IMG/VR virus record: IMGVR_UViG_3300025120_013872
Location: 1 to 37,964 of that record
Strand: one strand, 5' to 3'
Source of the DNA: a virus
DNA: 37,964 bases
The notes beneath the pieces are model-generated. The model searched no databases. It saw nothing but the letters and a program-made list of their open reading frames with translations, and was not told the DNA's origin. This document shows positions 21,827-29,873 of the stretch, in pieces. Position numbers and translations under genes: made by a program. Each line of letters begins with the position of its first letter. Within the stretch, counting starts at the first letter, position 1.

Positions 21827-22807
21827 ATGAATATTACATTTTTAACAGAAATGAATTTTGAAGGTAAAATTCCTTCAACTCACCCAAACATGAGAACTGA
21901 ATTTGCATGGATGAATGCTTTAGGAGCAAATCATTCCTGTATTCATAATTTTAAAAATATTAAAAACCAAGATCATGTTTTTATTATAATTCCTAAGGGA
22001 GAAGTATTTTTAAATGCTGTTGGTGTAAAATTAAGTGATAAAATTAATCCTATAAGTAAACTTTTAGAATTAGATATAATACCAATTTTAAAATCTAACA
22101 ACAATAAAGTACACTATATTCAAGAAGGTCCATCATGGTTATTTAATGATTATGAAATTATTGATCAATTAAATTTTTATAATACATTATCAGAATGTGA
22201 TAGTATTTTTGCTCATAATAAGTATGATACTAAATTTTACCAAGGTTTATTTCCTAATAAACAAATAAATGTAATGCCTACTTTACTTATAGAGGATTTA
22301 ATTAAATTTATAACACCAAAACCTGAAGATAAAGTTATTGTAGGTGGTAATTTTGCACGTTGGTATGGGGGTTTTCAAGGTTATATAGCTGCAAGTGAAT
22401 TTAATGTTCCTATATGGACACAAGAATCTCATGCTAAACGTGAAAATGAAGGTGATATAACGGATTTAAATCATTTACCACGACTAACATGGGTAGATTG
22501 GATGAAAACATTATCGACGTTTAAATACGCGATACATTTAATGCCTACTATAGCAGCTGGGACTTTTAGTTTAAATTGTGCTTATTTTGGGATTCCTTGT
22601 ATAGGAAATGAAAAAGTAGATACACAAAAAATATGCCACCCTGATCTATCAATAGATGTGGAGGATGTAGAAAAAGCTCGTATATTAGCGAAACGCTTAA
22701 AAACGGATAAAGATTTTTATAATATGTGTAGTGAAATGTCTAAAATGATGTATCATGAAATTTATAATATAAATAAGTATAAAGAAAAATTAAATAAAAC
22801 ATTATGA
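21827..22807 (+). CDS. Putative glycosyltransferase, GT-B-like
   Basis: A 326-residue protein most like GT-B glycosyltransferases. The core features are a first strand MNITFLTEMNFEGKIPS and FIIIPKG, then a link VIVGGNFARWYGGFQGYIAA (about residues 171-190). Near the end is AAGTFSLNCAYFGIPCIGNEK (238-258), where other families have their Glu/Pro-rich donor loop. The 'Y-A-I-H-L-M-P-T' and 'F-G-I-P-C-I-G' phrases are as in phage and bacterial transferases that recycle a spent-donor loop. It lies between the DegT-fold gene and the GDP-mannose epimerase gene. The donor might be a GDP-sugar from the latter; this is inference. Confidence 0.6.
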   Translation: MNITFLTEMNFEGKIPSTHPNMRTEFAWMNALGANHSCIHNFKNIKNQDHVFIIIPKGEVFLNAVGVKLSDKINPISKLLELDIIPILKSNNNKVHYIQEGPSWLFNDYEIIDQLNFYNTLSECDSIFAHNKYDTKFYQGLFPNKQINVMPTLLIEDLIKFITPKPEDKVIVGGNFARWYGGFQGYIAASEFNVPIWTQESHAKRENEGDITDLNHLPRLTWVDWMKTLSTFKYAIHLMPTIAAGTFSLNCAYFGIPCIGNEKVDTQKICHPDLSIDVEDVEKARILAKRLKTDKDFYNMCSEMSKMMYHEIYNINKYKEKLNKTL

Positions 22808-23880
22808 AAACAGCATTAGTATTAGGTGGAGGTGGATTTATTGGAGGTCATCTTGCTAAGAGATTAAAAGAAGATGGGTTTTGGGTAAGAGTTGTTGATA
22901 TTAAAAATAAGCATGAATTTTGGAACCACAAAGATATGTGTGATGATTATGTATGTGGTGATTTAAGAGACCCTTCAATAGTATCTGCTAGCTTTAGAGT
23001 AGAAAGAGACCCTAATCACAAAGATGTAATTTATGGTTATAGTTTACATAAACAACCATTTACTGAAATTGATTCATTTGATGAAGTATATCAATTAGCA
23101 GCTGATATGGGTGGAGCTGGTTATATTTTTACAGGTGAAAATGATGCTAATATAATGCATAACTCAGCATTAGTAAATCTTAATGTAATATTAGAAGCAA
23201 GTATTACTAAAGTAGGTAGAATATTTTACTCATCTTCAGCTTGCATATACCCAGAACATAATCAACTTGATCCTAATAATCCTAATTGTGAAGAAAGTTC
23301 TGCTTACCCTGCAAATCCAGATTCAGAATATGGTTGGGAAAAATTATTTAGCGAAAGATTATTTTTATCTTTTATGAGAAATTATAATTTAAATGTTAAA
23401 GTAGCAAGATTCCATAATATATTTGGCCCTCAAGGAACTTGGGATGGAGGTAAAGAAAAAGCCCCAGCTGCTATGTGTAGAAAAGCAGCATTATCTAAGG
23501 GTGAAATGGAAGTTTGGGGTGATGGATTACAAACAAGATCATTTTTATACATTGATGAGTGTATAGAAGCTATTTTAAAATTTATGAGACAAGATAATTT
23601 TTCTGGTCCTATTAATATTGGTTCTGAAGAAATGGTTACTATAAATGAACTTGCAAATATGGCTATCCGTTGTTCTGGTAAAGATATTAAAGTTAATAAT
23701 ATTGATGGGCAAAAATTTCTGGATAAATATGGATTTCCCTGTCCAATGGGTGTTAGAGGAAGAAATTCTGATAATAAATTATTTAAAGAAAAAATTGGAT
23801 GGGAACCAACACAACCACTTTCTATAGGAATAGAAAAAACTTTTAATTGGATAAAAAAACAAATAAAAACAAATGGATAA
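22804..23880 (+). CDS. GDP-mannose 3,5-epimerase-like enzyme
   Basis: A 358-residue extended SDR strongly resembling plant-type GDP-D-mannose 3,5-epimerase (GME), which makes GDP-L-galactose and GDP-L-gulose. Matching parts are LGGGGFIGGHLAKRL (residues 7-21), LAADMGGAGYIF (98-109) and SSSACIYPEHNQL. YGWEK (176-180) carries the Tyr and Lys. RFHNIFGPQGTWDGGKEKAPAA, MEVWGDGLQTRSF and RGRNSDNKL also match. These are long identical-looking blocks that distinguish GME from other epimerases. A short insertion (GFPCPMG) precedes the RGRNSDN motif. The substrate would be GDP-mannose from the host. It overlaps both neighbours and lies beside a methyltransferase-like gene. Confidence 0.88.
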   Translation: MKTALVLGGGGFIGGHLAKRLKEDGFWVRVVDIKNKHEFWNHKDMCDDYVCGDLRDPSIVSASFRVERDPNHKDVIYGYSLHKQPFTEIDSFDEVYQLAADMGGAGYIFTGENDANIMHNSALVNLNVILEASITKVGRIFYSSSACIYPEHNQLDPNNPNCEESSAYPANPDSEYGWEKLFSERLFLSFMRNYNLNVKVARFHNIFGPQGTWDGGKEKAPAAMCRKAALSKGEMEVWGDGLQTRSFLYIDECIEAILKFMRQDNFSGPINIGSEEMVTINELANMAIRCSGKDIKVNNIDGQKFLDKYGFPCPMGVRGRNSDNKLFKEKIGWEPTQPLSIGIEKTFNWIKKQIKTNG

Positions 23881-24400
23881 AGAAAATCATCCTTTAACTC
23901 GAAAAGAATTATTTAATAAATATAAATTAGATAATAAAATATTTTTTGAAACTGGTACTCATAAAGGAGAATCAGTCCAAACAGCATTAGATTTAGGTTT
24001 TGAAAAAGTAGTAACAGTTGAACTTATTCATAATTTTTTTAATGAATGTGCTTTTAAATTTATAGATAAACCTAATGTAAACTTATTTTATGGTCATTCT
24101 AATGATAAAATGGATGAAATGTTAAATTTAGTAGACTCCCCAGCTTTATTTTGGCTTGATGGTCATGTAGATGGAGTTAATGCTGATTGTTTATGGGATG
24201 AATTAGAACATATAAAAAATCATACTATAAAAACTCATACTATTATAGTAGATGATATTCCTCTATATTTTGGGGATGGTGAAAAGGTAAAGGAAAAAAT
24301 ATTAGAAATAAACCCAGATTATAAATTTGTTATTGAAGATGCCCTTAATGAGGGTAATGGGAAAAATATGGAAAATTGGGATTTAATAGCATATATATAG
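23873..24400 (+). CDS. Class I methyltransferase-like protein
   Basis: A 175-residue protein with a Rossmann-like methyltransferase layout. KIFFETGTHKGESVQTALDLG (residues 22-42) is the SAM-binding Glu-x-Gly-x-x-x-Gly motif. KVVTVELI (45-52) is the acidic end of strand 2, and LFWLDGHVDG (92-101) is a later conserved strand. Small proteins of this type sit in glycan loci, where they may O-methylate sugars, although several are uncharacterised. It overlaps the epimerase gene by 8 bases and ends six bases before an RmlD-like gene. Function as a sugar methyltransferase is inference. Confidence 0.65.
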   Translation: MDKENHPLTRKELFNKYKLDNKIFFETGTHKGESVQTALDLGFEKVVTVELIHNFFNECAFKFIDKPNVNLFYGHSNDKMDEMLNLVDSPALFWLDGHVDGVNADCLWDELEHIKNHTIKTHTIIVDDIPLYFGDGEKVKEKILEINPDYKFVIEDALNEGNGKNMENWDLIAYI

Positions 24401-24406
24401 CAAATA

Positions 24407-25096
24407 ATGAAAATATTTATTACAGGGGGAAGTGGAAATTTAGGAAAGGAATTAAAGAAAGTTATACCAAACACATACCAAATAGTATCACCTACTAGGG
24501 TTGAATGTGATATAGAAAATTTTCAAGAAATTCAAAATGAAATAGCAAAATCAAAACCAGATATTGTATTACATTTAGCAGGTTTTGTTGACATTATAGG
24601 GTGTGAAGGTAATATTACTAAAGCTATAGACACTAACGTAATAGGTACTATAAATGTAGTTAAATCTTGTTTAAATTTAAAGTGTAAATTAGTATATGTT
24701 TCTTCTGAGTATGTTTTTAAAGGAGATAAAGGAAACTATTCAATAAATGATAAATTAAATCCTATAAACATATATGGAAAAACAAAATCAGCATCTGAAC
24801 ATATTATTTCCATTTTACCTAATTACCAAATAATAAGAGCTCCTTTTATTAAAACTAAATATCCTAAAGTCTATACTAACCAATATTGTTCTAGATATTT
24901 TATTGAAGATATAGCAGAAAAAATATTTAATAACATAATAAATAATAAAAATAATATAGTACATATTGCTAATGATAGGAAATCATTATACAACCATTAT
25001 TTAGATAAAAACTTAAATCCACTTCCTATTGAAATACCAGATAATATGAAAAATATAACACCTAAAGACACTAGTTTAATTAATAATAGTATTTAA
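24407..25096 (+). CDS. RmlD-like NAD(P)-dependent sugar reductase (second copy type)
   Basis: A 229-residue extended SDR with coenzyme loop TGGSGNLGKEL (residues 6-16), VSSEYVFKGDKGNY (98-111) as the Ser strand, and YGKTK (123-127) as the Tyr-x3-Lys pair. The layout is like RmlD/4-keto reductases, and the length is below the usual 280-300. It is not a close duplicate of the 19945 gene, as only the framework is shared. It would reduce or epimerise a nucleotide-linked 4-keto sugar. The following gene starts one base after the stop. Substrate unknown. Confidence 0.75.
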   Translation: MKIFITGGSGNLGKELKKVIPNTYQIVSPTRVECDIENFQEIQNEIAKSKPDIVLHLAGFVDIIGCEGNITKAIDTNVIGTINVVKSCLNLKCKLVYVSSEYVFKGDKGNYSINDKLNPINIYGKTKSASEHIISILPNYQIIRAPFIKTKYPKVYTNQYCSRYFIEDIAEKIFNNIINNKNNIVHIANDRKSLYNHYLDKNLNPLPIEIPDNMKNITPKDTSLINNSI

Positions 25097-25097
25097 A

Positions 25098-26042
25098 ATG
25101 AAAAAAAATAAAGTAGCATGTGTAGTATATTATACTGACGATAGATATGATGGTTTAGTTTCTAATGTTAAAAATAGTTTTTTAAAGTTTAATAGTGAAG
25201 AATGTGATTACTATCAAGTAGATTATACAAACCAAGAAGAATATAATAATACATTAGAACATTTTGATTATGCTCCTGAAACATTTTTGATGCAATATAT
25301 TTATGCTTATGAAATTATGAAAAAACATAATTATGAAAAGGTAATTATATTAGGGTCAGATACTATAGTTTGTGGGAGACTAGATGAATTTTTAGATGAT
25401 AATACAACTCCAGTTTTAGCATCTTTAAATTATTGGATTCAAGAATCTACTGAACATTGGTTATCCCCTACAATGCAAGTAAAGTTACCTGATGGGTCAG
25501 AAGAATTAGATCATTTAAACATAAACGCTGATGTTGTCTGTTTTAATAGTAGTGATGCTTTATTAAAAGTTATTACTTTAAGTATGGAACATTATACTCA
25601 TTTTTCAATACAAGGAGGGTTAAATGAATTAGCTCATATGGATAAATCCTATAAGGTAAAAATTGTAGATTCTCCATATCCATTAAGTAAAGTATCTTAT
25701 AATTGTAGATCTAAAGGAGTTCCAAGAACGGATATGATAGAAAAAGGTAACATTAAAAATTGCTATCCTCAAAATGTACATGGGTTAAGTTATAATTATT
25801 TAGTAGAAAGAAATCTATTAGATGGTCAACCTAGTCCTATAAAATCTTGGTATGTTAAGGATAGTAAGTTATACACTCATGACCATAAACAAATAAAGGT
25901 ATTTCATTTTGTAGAGGGATTAGGTGGTAGACCAATTGAAAAATTTAATGAATTAATTAATGATTTTAAAACAAATTGGTTTAATGAAGAAACATATAAG
26001 TTCTTTAAAGAACAATGTAATTGTAATCAATTTTTTAATTAA
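25098..26042 (+). CDS. GT-A-like putative glycosyltransferase (GT8-like)
   Basis: A 314-residue protein that starts with a GT-A style strand, KVACVVYYTDDRYDGL (residues 5-20). It continues to YEKVIILGSDTIVCGRLDEFL (79-99), where a metal-binding Asp sits, then LNINADVVCFNS (145-156) and a late FHFVEGLGG near the substrate loop. This order is like GT8 and other retaining GT-A transferases. The C-terminus is Cys-rich (EQCNCNQFF). No membrane segment. Donor and acceptor unknown; a non-enzymatic GT-A-fold protein cannot be excluded. Confidence 0.6.
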   Translation: MKKNKVACVVYYTDDRYDGLVSNVKNSFLKFNSEECDYYQVDYTNQEEYNNTLEHFDYAPETFLMQYIYAYEIMKKHNYEKVIILGSDTIVCGRLDEFLDDNTTPVLASLNYWIQESTEHWLSPTMQVKLPDGSEELDHLNINADVVCFNSSDALLKVITLSMEHYTHFSIQGGLNELAHMDKSYKVKIVDSPYPLSKVSYNCRSKGVPRTDMIEKGNIKNCYPQNVHGLSYNYLVERNLLDGQPSPIKSWYVKDSKLYTHDHKQIKVFHFVEGLGGRPIEKFNELINDFKTNWFNEETYKFFKEQCNCNQFFN

Positions 26043-26057
26043 AAATAAAACTAAGTT

Positions 26058-27974
26058 ATGACAAAAATAATAAACAAACCCTGGGGGAAAGAAGAATGGC
26101 TAGAATTAAATGAAAAATATTGTTATAAAAGAATTTATATCAATAAAGGTTATAAAACAAGTTATCAATATCATAATTATAAAAGAGAAACTAATTATTT
26201 AATTGAAGGCACAGCAGAGATATGGTTAGAAAATGATGATGGGGTTGTTGAAAAAAAAATAATGAAAGCTGGAGAATTTTTTAATGTAACACCTCCTAAA
26301 AAACATAGAGTAATAGCCTTAACTGATATTATTTTACAAGAAGTTTCAACCCCTGAAGTAAATGATGTTATTAGAATTGAAGATGATACTAATAGAAAAG
26401 ATGGGTTTATTGAAGGTGAACATAAACAACCAGCTGTATTGTTATTAGCAGCTGGAAAAGGAGAACGTTTAGGAGATTTAACTACTAACATAAATAAAGC
26501 TTTATTACCTATTAATAATAAAGCTATTATATCTTCAATTATTAATAAATTTCCTGATAATTATGAGATAGTTGTAGCATTAGGTTATAAAGGAGATATT
26601 GTAAAGGAATATTGTGAATTAGCACACCCTAATAGAAAATTTATATTTGTGAATGTAGATGATATAAATTCAACTAATTCAGGACCAGGATATTCAGCTC
26701 TTAAATGTAAAGAATATTTAAACCGTCCTTTTTATTTAGCTGTTGCTGATTGTATTATTGATTCAGAATTACCTCCACAAGATGGTAATTGGTTAGGTGT
26801 TTACCCTACTTCGTATCCTGAAAAATACTCTACAGTAAAATCAGATACAAAAGGAAATATTTTAGATTTTGCTAATAAAAACCATAAGGGATTTAATGAT
26901 GCTTTTATTGGGTTAGCTTCTATTTTAGAATATGATATATTTTGGAGTGAATTAGAAAATAATATGCAAAATGGAGAAATAGTATCAGCATTTTCAAATC
27001 CTTCTAAATATTCTAATTTTTCAATTAAAAGGTCAGAATGGTTAGATACAGGAACTTTAGATGATTTAAATAGAACTAAAAATTATTTTAATGATAATCC
27101 TCTTTCTTTACATAAAGAAACTAGTGAAATAACTTATAAAGAAGATAAATTTATTAAATTCCACCCTAATTTAGATAATATTTTAAATAAATCTAAAAGA
27201 GCAGAAATTTTAAATGGTTTAATCCCATCAGATTTTGCTAGTACTAATAATTTTATTAGTTATAATTGGGAAGAAGGTTTAACTTTATACACTTATAATG
27301 ATATTGATTTATATAGAAAATTCTTATCAGTATTAGATTCTAATATTACAAAATCAAAAACATGGGTGGGTAATAAAGAATTATATAAATCTTTTTACAT
27401 CACAAAAACAGAAAACAGAAAAAATAAATTTATAGATAGGTTTGGGAAAAAATATTATACTAAAAAGTATAATGTAAATGGAAACAATTATGATTCATTA
27501 GAAAATATATTATTAGGTATTAATTTAAAAAATTTATTTAATAATCCAATGTATAATTTATTTCATGGAGATTTACAATTTGATAATATTATCTATAATA
27601 AAAAAAATGACTCATTTAAATATATAGATTGGAGAGAATCCTTTGGAGGTAGTACTGAAGGGGGAGATATTTATTATGATTTAGCAAAATTGTATGGGGG
27701 TTGTATTATACCTTATAATTTAGCAAAAAATGATGATTTTATTAGATATACTGAGGGTGTAGCAATAATTGATTATGGTTTTAATGTTCCTGATGAATTA
27801 TCTCAATTTAAAAATGAGTATGAAAAATGGTTAATTAATAAAGGATATGATTTAAATCGTATTAAATTAATGACAGCTATTATATTTTTAAATATGTCAC
27901 CTTTACATAGTACAAACTTTTCAAAAATGTTATGGTTTAAATCTATAGAAATGTTATCTAATGTTAATAGATAA
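26058..27974 (+). CDS. Three-domain protein: cupin, sugar/polyol-phosphate nucleotidyltransferase, APH/LicA-like kinase
   Basis: A 638-residue fusion. Residues 1-110 are a cupin (SYQYHNYKRETNYLIEG with His39 and Glu44, then PPKKHRV with His83), as in the isomerase end of mannose-phosphate enzymes. Residues 125-345 are a nucleotidyltransferase: LLAAGKGERLG (129-139), KALLPI with Lys147, and AVADC with Asp231. Residues 355-638 are a kinase of the aminoglycoside/choline type: LFHGDLQFDN (501-510, catalytic Asp505) and YIDWRE (522-527), then DIYYDLAKLY. The natural reading is isomerise or bind, phosphorylate, then activate with CTP or another NTP to an NDP-linked compound. LicA/LicC-type choline activation is a possible parallel. 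It overlaps the AroE-like gene by 14 bases. Confidence 0.75.
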   Translation: MTKIINKPWGKEEWLELNEKYCYKRIYINKGYKTSYQYHNYKRETNYLIEGTAEIWLENDDGVVEKKIMKAGEFFNVTPPKKHRVIALTDIILQEVSTPEVNDVIRIEDDTNRKDGFIEGEHKQPAVLLLAAGKGERLGDLTTNINKALLPINNKAIISSIINKFPDNYEIVVALGYKGDIVKEYCELAHPNRKFIFVNVDDINSTNSGPGYSALKCKEYLNRPFYLAVADCIIDSELPPQDGNWLGVYPTSYPEKYSTVKSDTKGNILDFANKNHKGFNDAFIGLASILEYDIFWSELENNMQNGEIVSAFSNPSKYSNFSIKRSEWLDTGTLDDLNRTKNYFNDNPLSLHKETSEITYKEDKFIKFHPNLDNILNKSKRAEILNGLIPSDFASTNNFISYNWEEGLTLYTYNDIDLYRKFLSVLDSNITKSKTWVGNKELYKSFYITKTENRKNKFIDRFGKKYYTKKYNVNGNNYDSLENILLGINLKNLFNNPMYNLFHGDLQFDNIIYNKKNDSFKYIDWRESFGGSTEGGDIYYDLAKLYGGCIIPYNLAKNDDFIRYTEGVAIIDYGFNVPDELSQFKNEYEKWLINKGYDLNRIKLMTAIIFLNMSPLHSTNFSKMLWFKSIEMLSNVNR

Positions 27975-28587
27975 AAACACCCAAATATATTGTTCATTTT
28001 CCTCAAATCCAGGAAATAATGGTTGTAAATTTTTTAATAATTCATTTCAATCTCAAAATATAAACGCTATATACAAATCCTTTTATTCTGATAATATTGA
28101 AAATTCAATTAAAGCTGTTAAATCTTTGGATATTAAAGGATTTGCTGTTAGTATGCCTTTTAAAGTAGAAGTACTTAATTATGTCGATAAATTATCAAAA
28201 GAAGTTAAATATATAGGTGCAGCTAATACTATTCTTAATAATAATGGGAATTTAAAAGCATACAATACTGACTGGGTAGGTGCTTATAAATACCTAAATA
28301 AATATAAAAAAGATAGATTAGACTATATAAATATTTTAGGAAATGGAGGGTTTAGTAAAGCGGTACAATATGCTTGTAATCTATTAGAAATTAGTTTTAA
28401 TATTATAGAAAGAGATCAATGGAGTTTGGTTCCCCAATTAAAAGGCATTATATTTAATTGTACTCCTGTTGAGATTTATACTACTGGAATGTTAATAGAT
28501 GGTAGACCATCTACAACTAGTGGTAAAAAAATAGCTTTACTACAGGCAGAAGAACAATTAAAAATTTATACTAATGCTATACCCTAA
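27961..28587 (+). CDS. Shikimate dehydrogenase-like (AroE fold) protein
   Basis: A 208-residue protein of the shikimate/quinate dehydrogenase fold. The substrate half has SFSSNPGNNGCKFFNN (residues 12-27), GFAVSMPFK (60-68, with catalytic Lys68), IGAANTILNNNG (85-96) and YNTDWVGAYKYL (101-112, with Asp104). The nucleotide half has the shortened loop ILGNGGFS (125-132) and NCTP (166-169). AroE enzymes use the Lys-Asp pair to reduce a 3-keto group on a cyclic polyol. The protein is shorter than AroE (about 270), mainly in the coenzyme domain. Placed in a sugar-activation operon, it more likely acts on a cyclitol or keto-acid intermediate than on aromatic amino-acid synthesis, but the substrate is unknown. 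Confidence 0.75.
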   Translation: MLIDKNTQIYCSFSSNPGNNGCKFFNNSFQSQNINAIYKSFYSDNIENSIKAVKSLDIKGFAVSMPFKVEVLNYVDKLSKEVKYIGAANTILNNNGNLKAYNTDWVGAYKYLNKYKKDRLDYINILGNGGFSKAVQYACNLLEISFNIIERDQWSLVPQLKGIIFNCTPVEIYTTGMLIDGRPSTTSGKKIALLQAEEQLKIYTNAIP

Positions 28588-29518
28588 AATTTATATAGGT
28601 CCTATGTCTAAAAATGTAGTAAATGCTATTACTGAGTTTTGTGATGAAACAGGTAATAAAGTAGGATTAATACCTTCAAGACGACAAGTTGAACATAATG
28701 GGGGTTATGTTAATAAATGGACAACTAAAAACTTCAGTAAATATACTAATAAATTAGTTTTAAAACGAGACCATTCTGGTCCTGGTCAAGGTTATAAAGA
28801 TGATGATGGATATACTTCATTAAAAGAAGATTGCAATTTCTTTAATTTAATTCATATTGATCCCTGGAAAAAATACCCTAAATATAAAGATGGGTTAAAA
28901 TGGACTATAAATATGATAGAATTTTGTTATAATATTAACCAAGACATTGAGTTTGAAATAGGTACTGAAGAATCTATTCGCAAGTTTAGTAGTGATGAAT
29001 TATATAAATTAGTTAAAGATTTAGCATTTAATTTGCACCCCCAAGTATTTAATAAAATTAAATATTTAGTTATACAATCAGGTACTTCATTAAAAGGAAA
29101 TAGTAATACAGGGTCTTATGATAAAGATAGACTTTTATCTATGTTGTCTGTTGCCAAAAAATGGAATCTTTTATCAAAGGAACATAATGGAGATTATATT
29201 CCTTCAAATCTAATTAAAGAAAAAATGAAATTAGGATTAGATTCAATAAATATAGCCCCAGAGTTTGGGTTAATAGAAACTCTTTCTTACATAGACGAAG
29301 GTATTGATATTAATAAATTTTGGGAAATATGTTATAATTCTAAAAGATGGGAAAAATGGGTTGATAAAGATTTTGATCCCATAAAACAAAAATTAGATCT
29401 AATTAAAATATGTGGTCATTATGTTTTTTCATCTAAAAAATTTAAAAAAATAAAACCTAATATTGATAATATTATTAAATTAAATATAAAAAATAAATTA
29501 AATGAGTTATTTAAATAA
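28574..29518 (+). CDS. KbaZ/GatZ-like TIM-barrel protein
   Basis: A 314-residue protein that looks like the non-catalytic tagatose-bisphosphate aldolase subunit family (KbaZ/GatZ). It has IGPMSKNVVNAITEFC at the start, GLIPSRRQVEHNGGYV (residues 31-46) and LVLKRDHSGPGQGY (61-74, with an Arg-Asp-His substrate strand). EFEIGTEESIR (129-139), LVIQSGTSLKG and LDSINIAPEFGLIET follow in barrel order. Known members pair with or resemble aldolases. Variants in surface-polysaccharide loci have unknown substrates. It overlaps the AroE-like gene by 14 bases and the HAD gene by 17 bases, so the three are tightly coupled. The name by family is uncertain. Confidence 0.62.
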   Translation: MLYPKIYIGPMSKNVVNAITEFCDETGNKVGLIPSRRQVEHNGGYVNKWTTKNFSKYTNKLVLKRDHSGPGQGYKDDDGYTSLKEDCNFFNLIHIDPWKKYPKYKDGLKWTINMIEFCYNINQDIEFEIGTEESIRKFSSDELYKLVKDLAFNLHPQVFNKIKYLVIQSGTSLKGNSNTGSYDKDRLLSMLSVAKKWNLLSKEHNGDYIPSNLIKEKMKLGLDSINIAPEFGLIETLSYIDEGIDINKFWEICYNSKRWEKWVDKDFDPIKQKLDLIKICGHYVFSSKKFKKIKPNIDNIIKLNIKNKLNELFK

Positions 29519-29873
29519 TAGACCTAAAACTATTATATGTGATATAGATGGAACTTTAGTAAAACATATATCACCTTTAGAAACTACTAAACCCGGTTTT
29601 AAGATGCAATTATTACCTGGTACTCTTGAAAAATTAGCAGAATGGGATGTAAAGGGGTATAATATAATTTTAATGTCTGGTAGAAGAGAAGGGGCAAGGA
29701 AGGAAACTGAAAAACAATTATCTGAAGTTGGGATAATATATGATAAACTAATTTTAGGAGTAGGAGGAGGAATTCGTGTTTTACTTAATGATAAAAAACC
29801 AGATGGAACTACAGAAACAGCTTTATCTTATAATTTAACAAGAAATAAGGGGATTAGGCATTTAGAACTATGA
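29502..29873 (+). CDS. HAD-superfamily phosphatase
   Basis: A 123-residue HAD hydrolase. Motif I is TIICDIDGTLV (residues 10-20, Asp14 nucleophile and Asp16), motif II is ILMSGRREGA (56-65, Ser59) and the late acidic motif is LLNDKKPDG (94-102, Asp97). The small cap is minimal, as in sugar-phosphate and polynucleotide 3'-phosphatase-like HADs. In this operon, removing a phosphate from a sugar or polyol before activation is a sensible role, but the substrate cannot be read. Its stop overlaps the next start (ATGA). Confidence 0.8.
   Translation: MSYLNNRPKTIICDIDGTLVKHISPLETTKPGFKMQLLPGTLEKLAEWDVKGYNIILMSGRREGARKETEKQLSEVGIIYDKLILGVGGGIRVLLNDKKPDGTTETALSYNLTRNKGIRHLEL

Noticed and set aside
23645-23827. 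60-codon + strand ORF inside the GDP-mannose epimerase gene
   Set aside because: It is wholly within a gene whose motifs (RGRNSDN and others) prove the other frame.
28574-29518. Reading the TIM-barrel protein as DAHP synthase to complete an aminoshikimate pathway
   Set aside because: Motifs fit KbaZ/GatZ-like proteins, and no DAHP synthase Cys-metal motifs or dehydroquinate synthase gene were seen.
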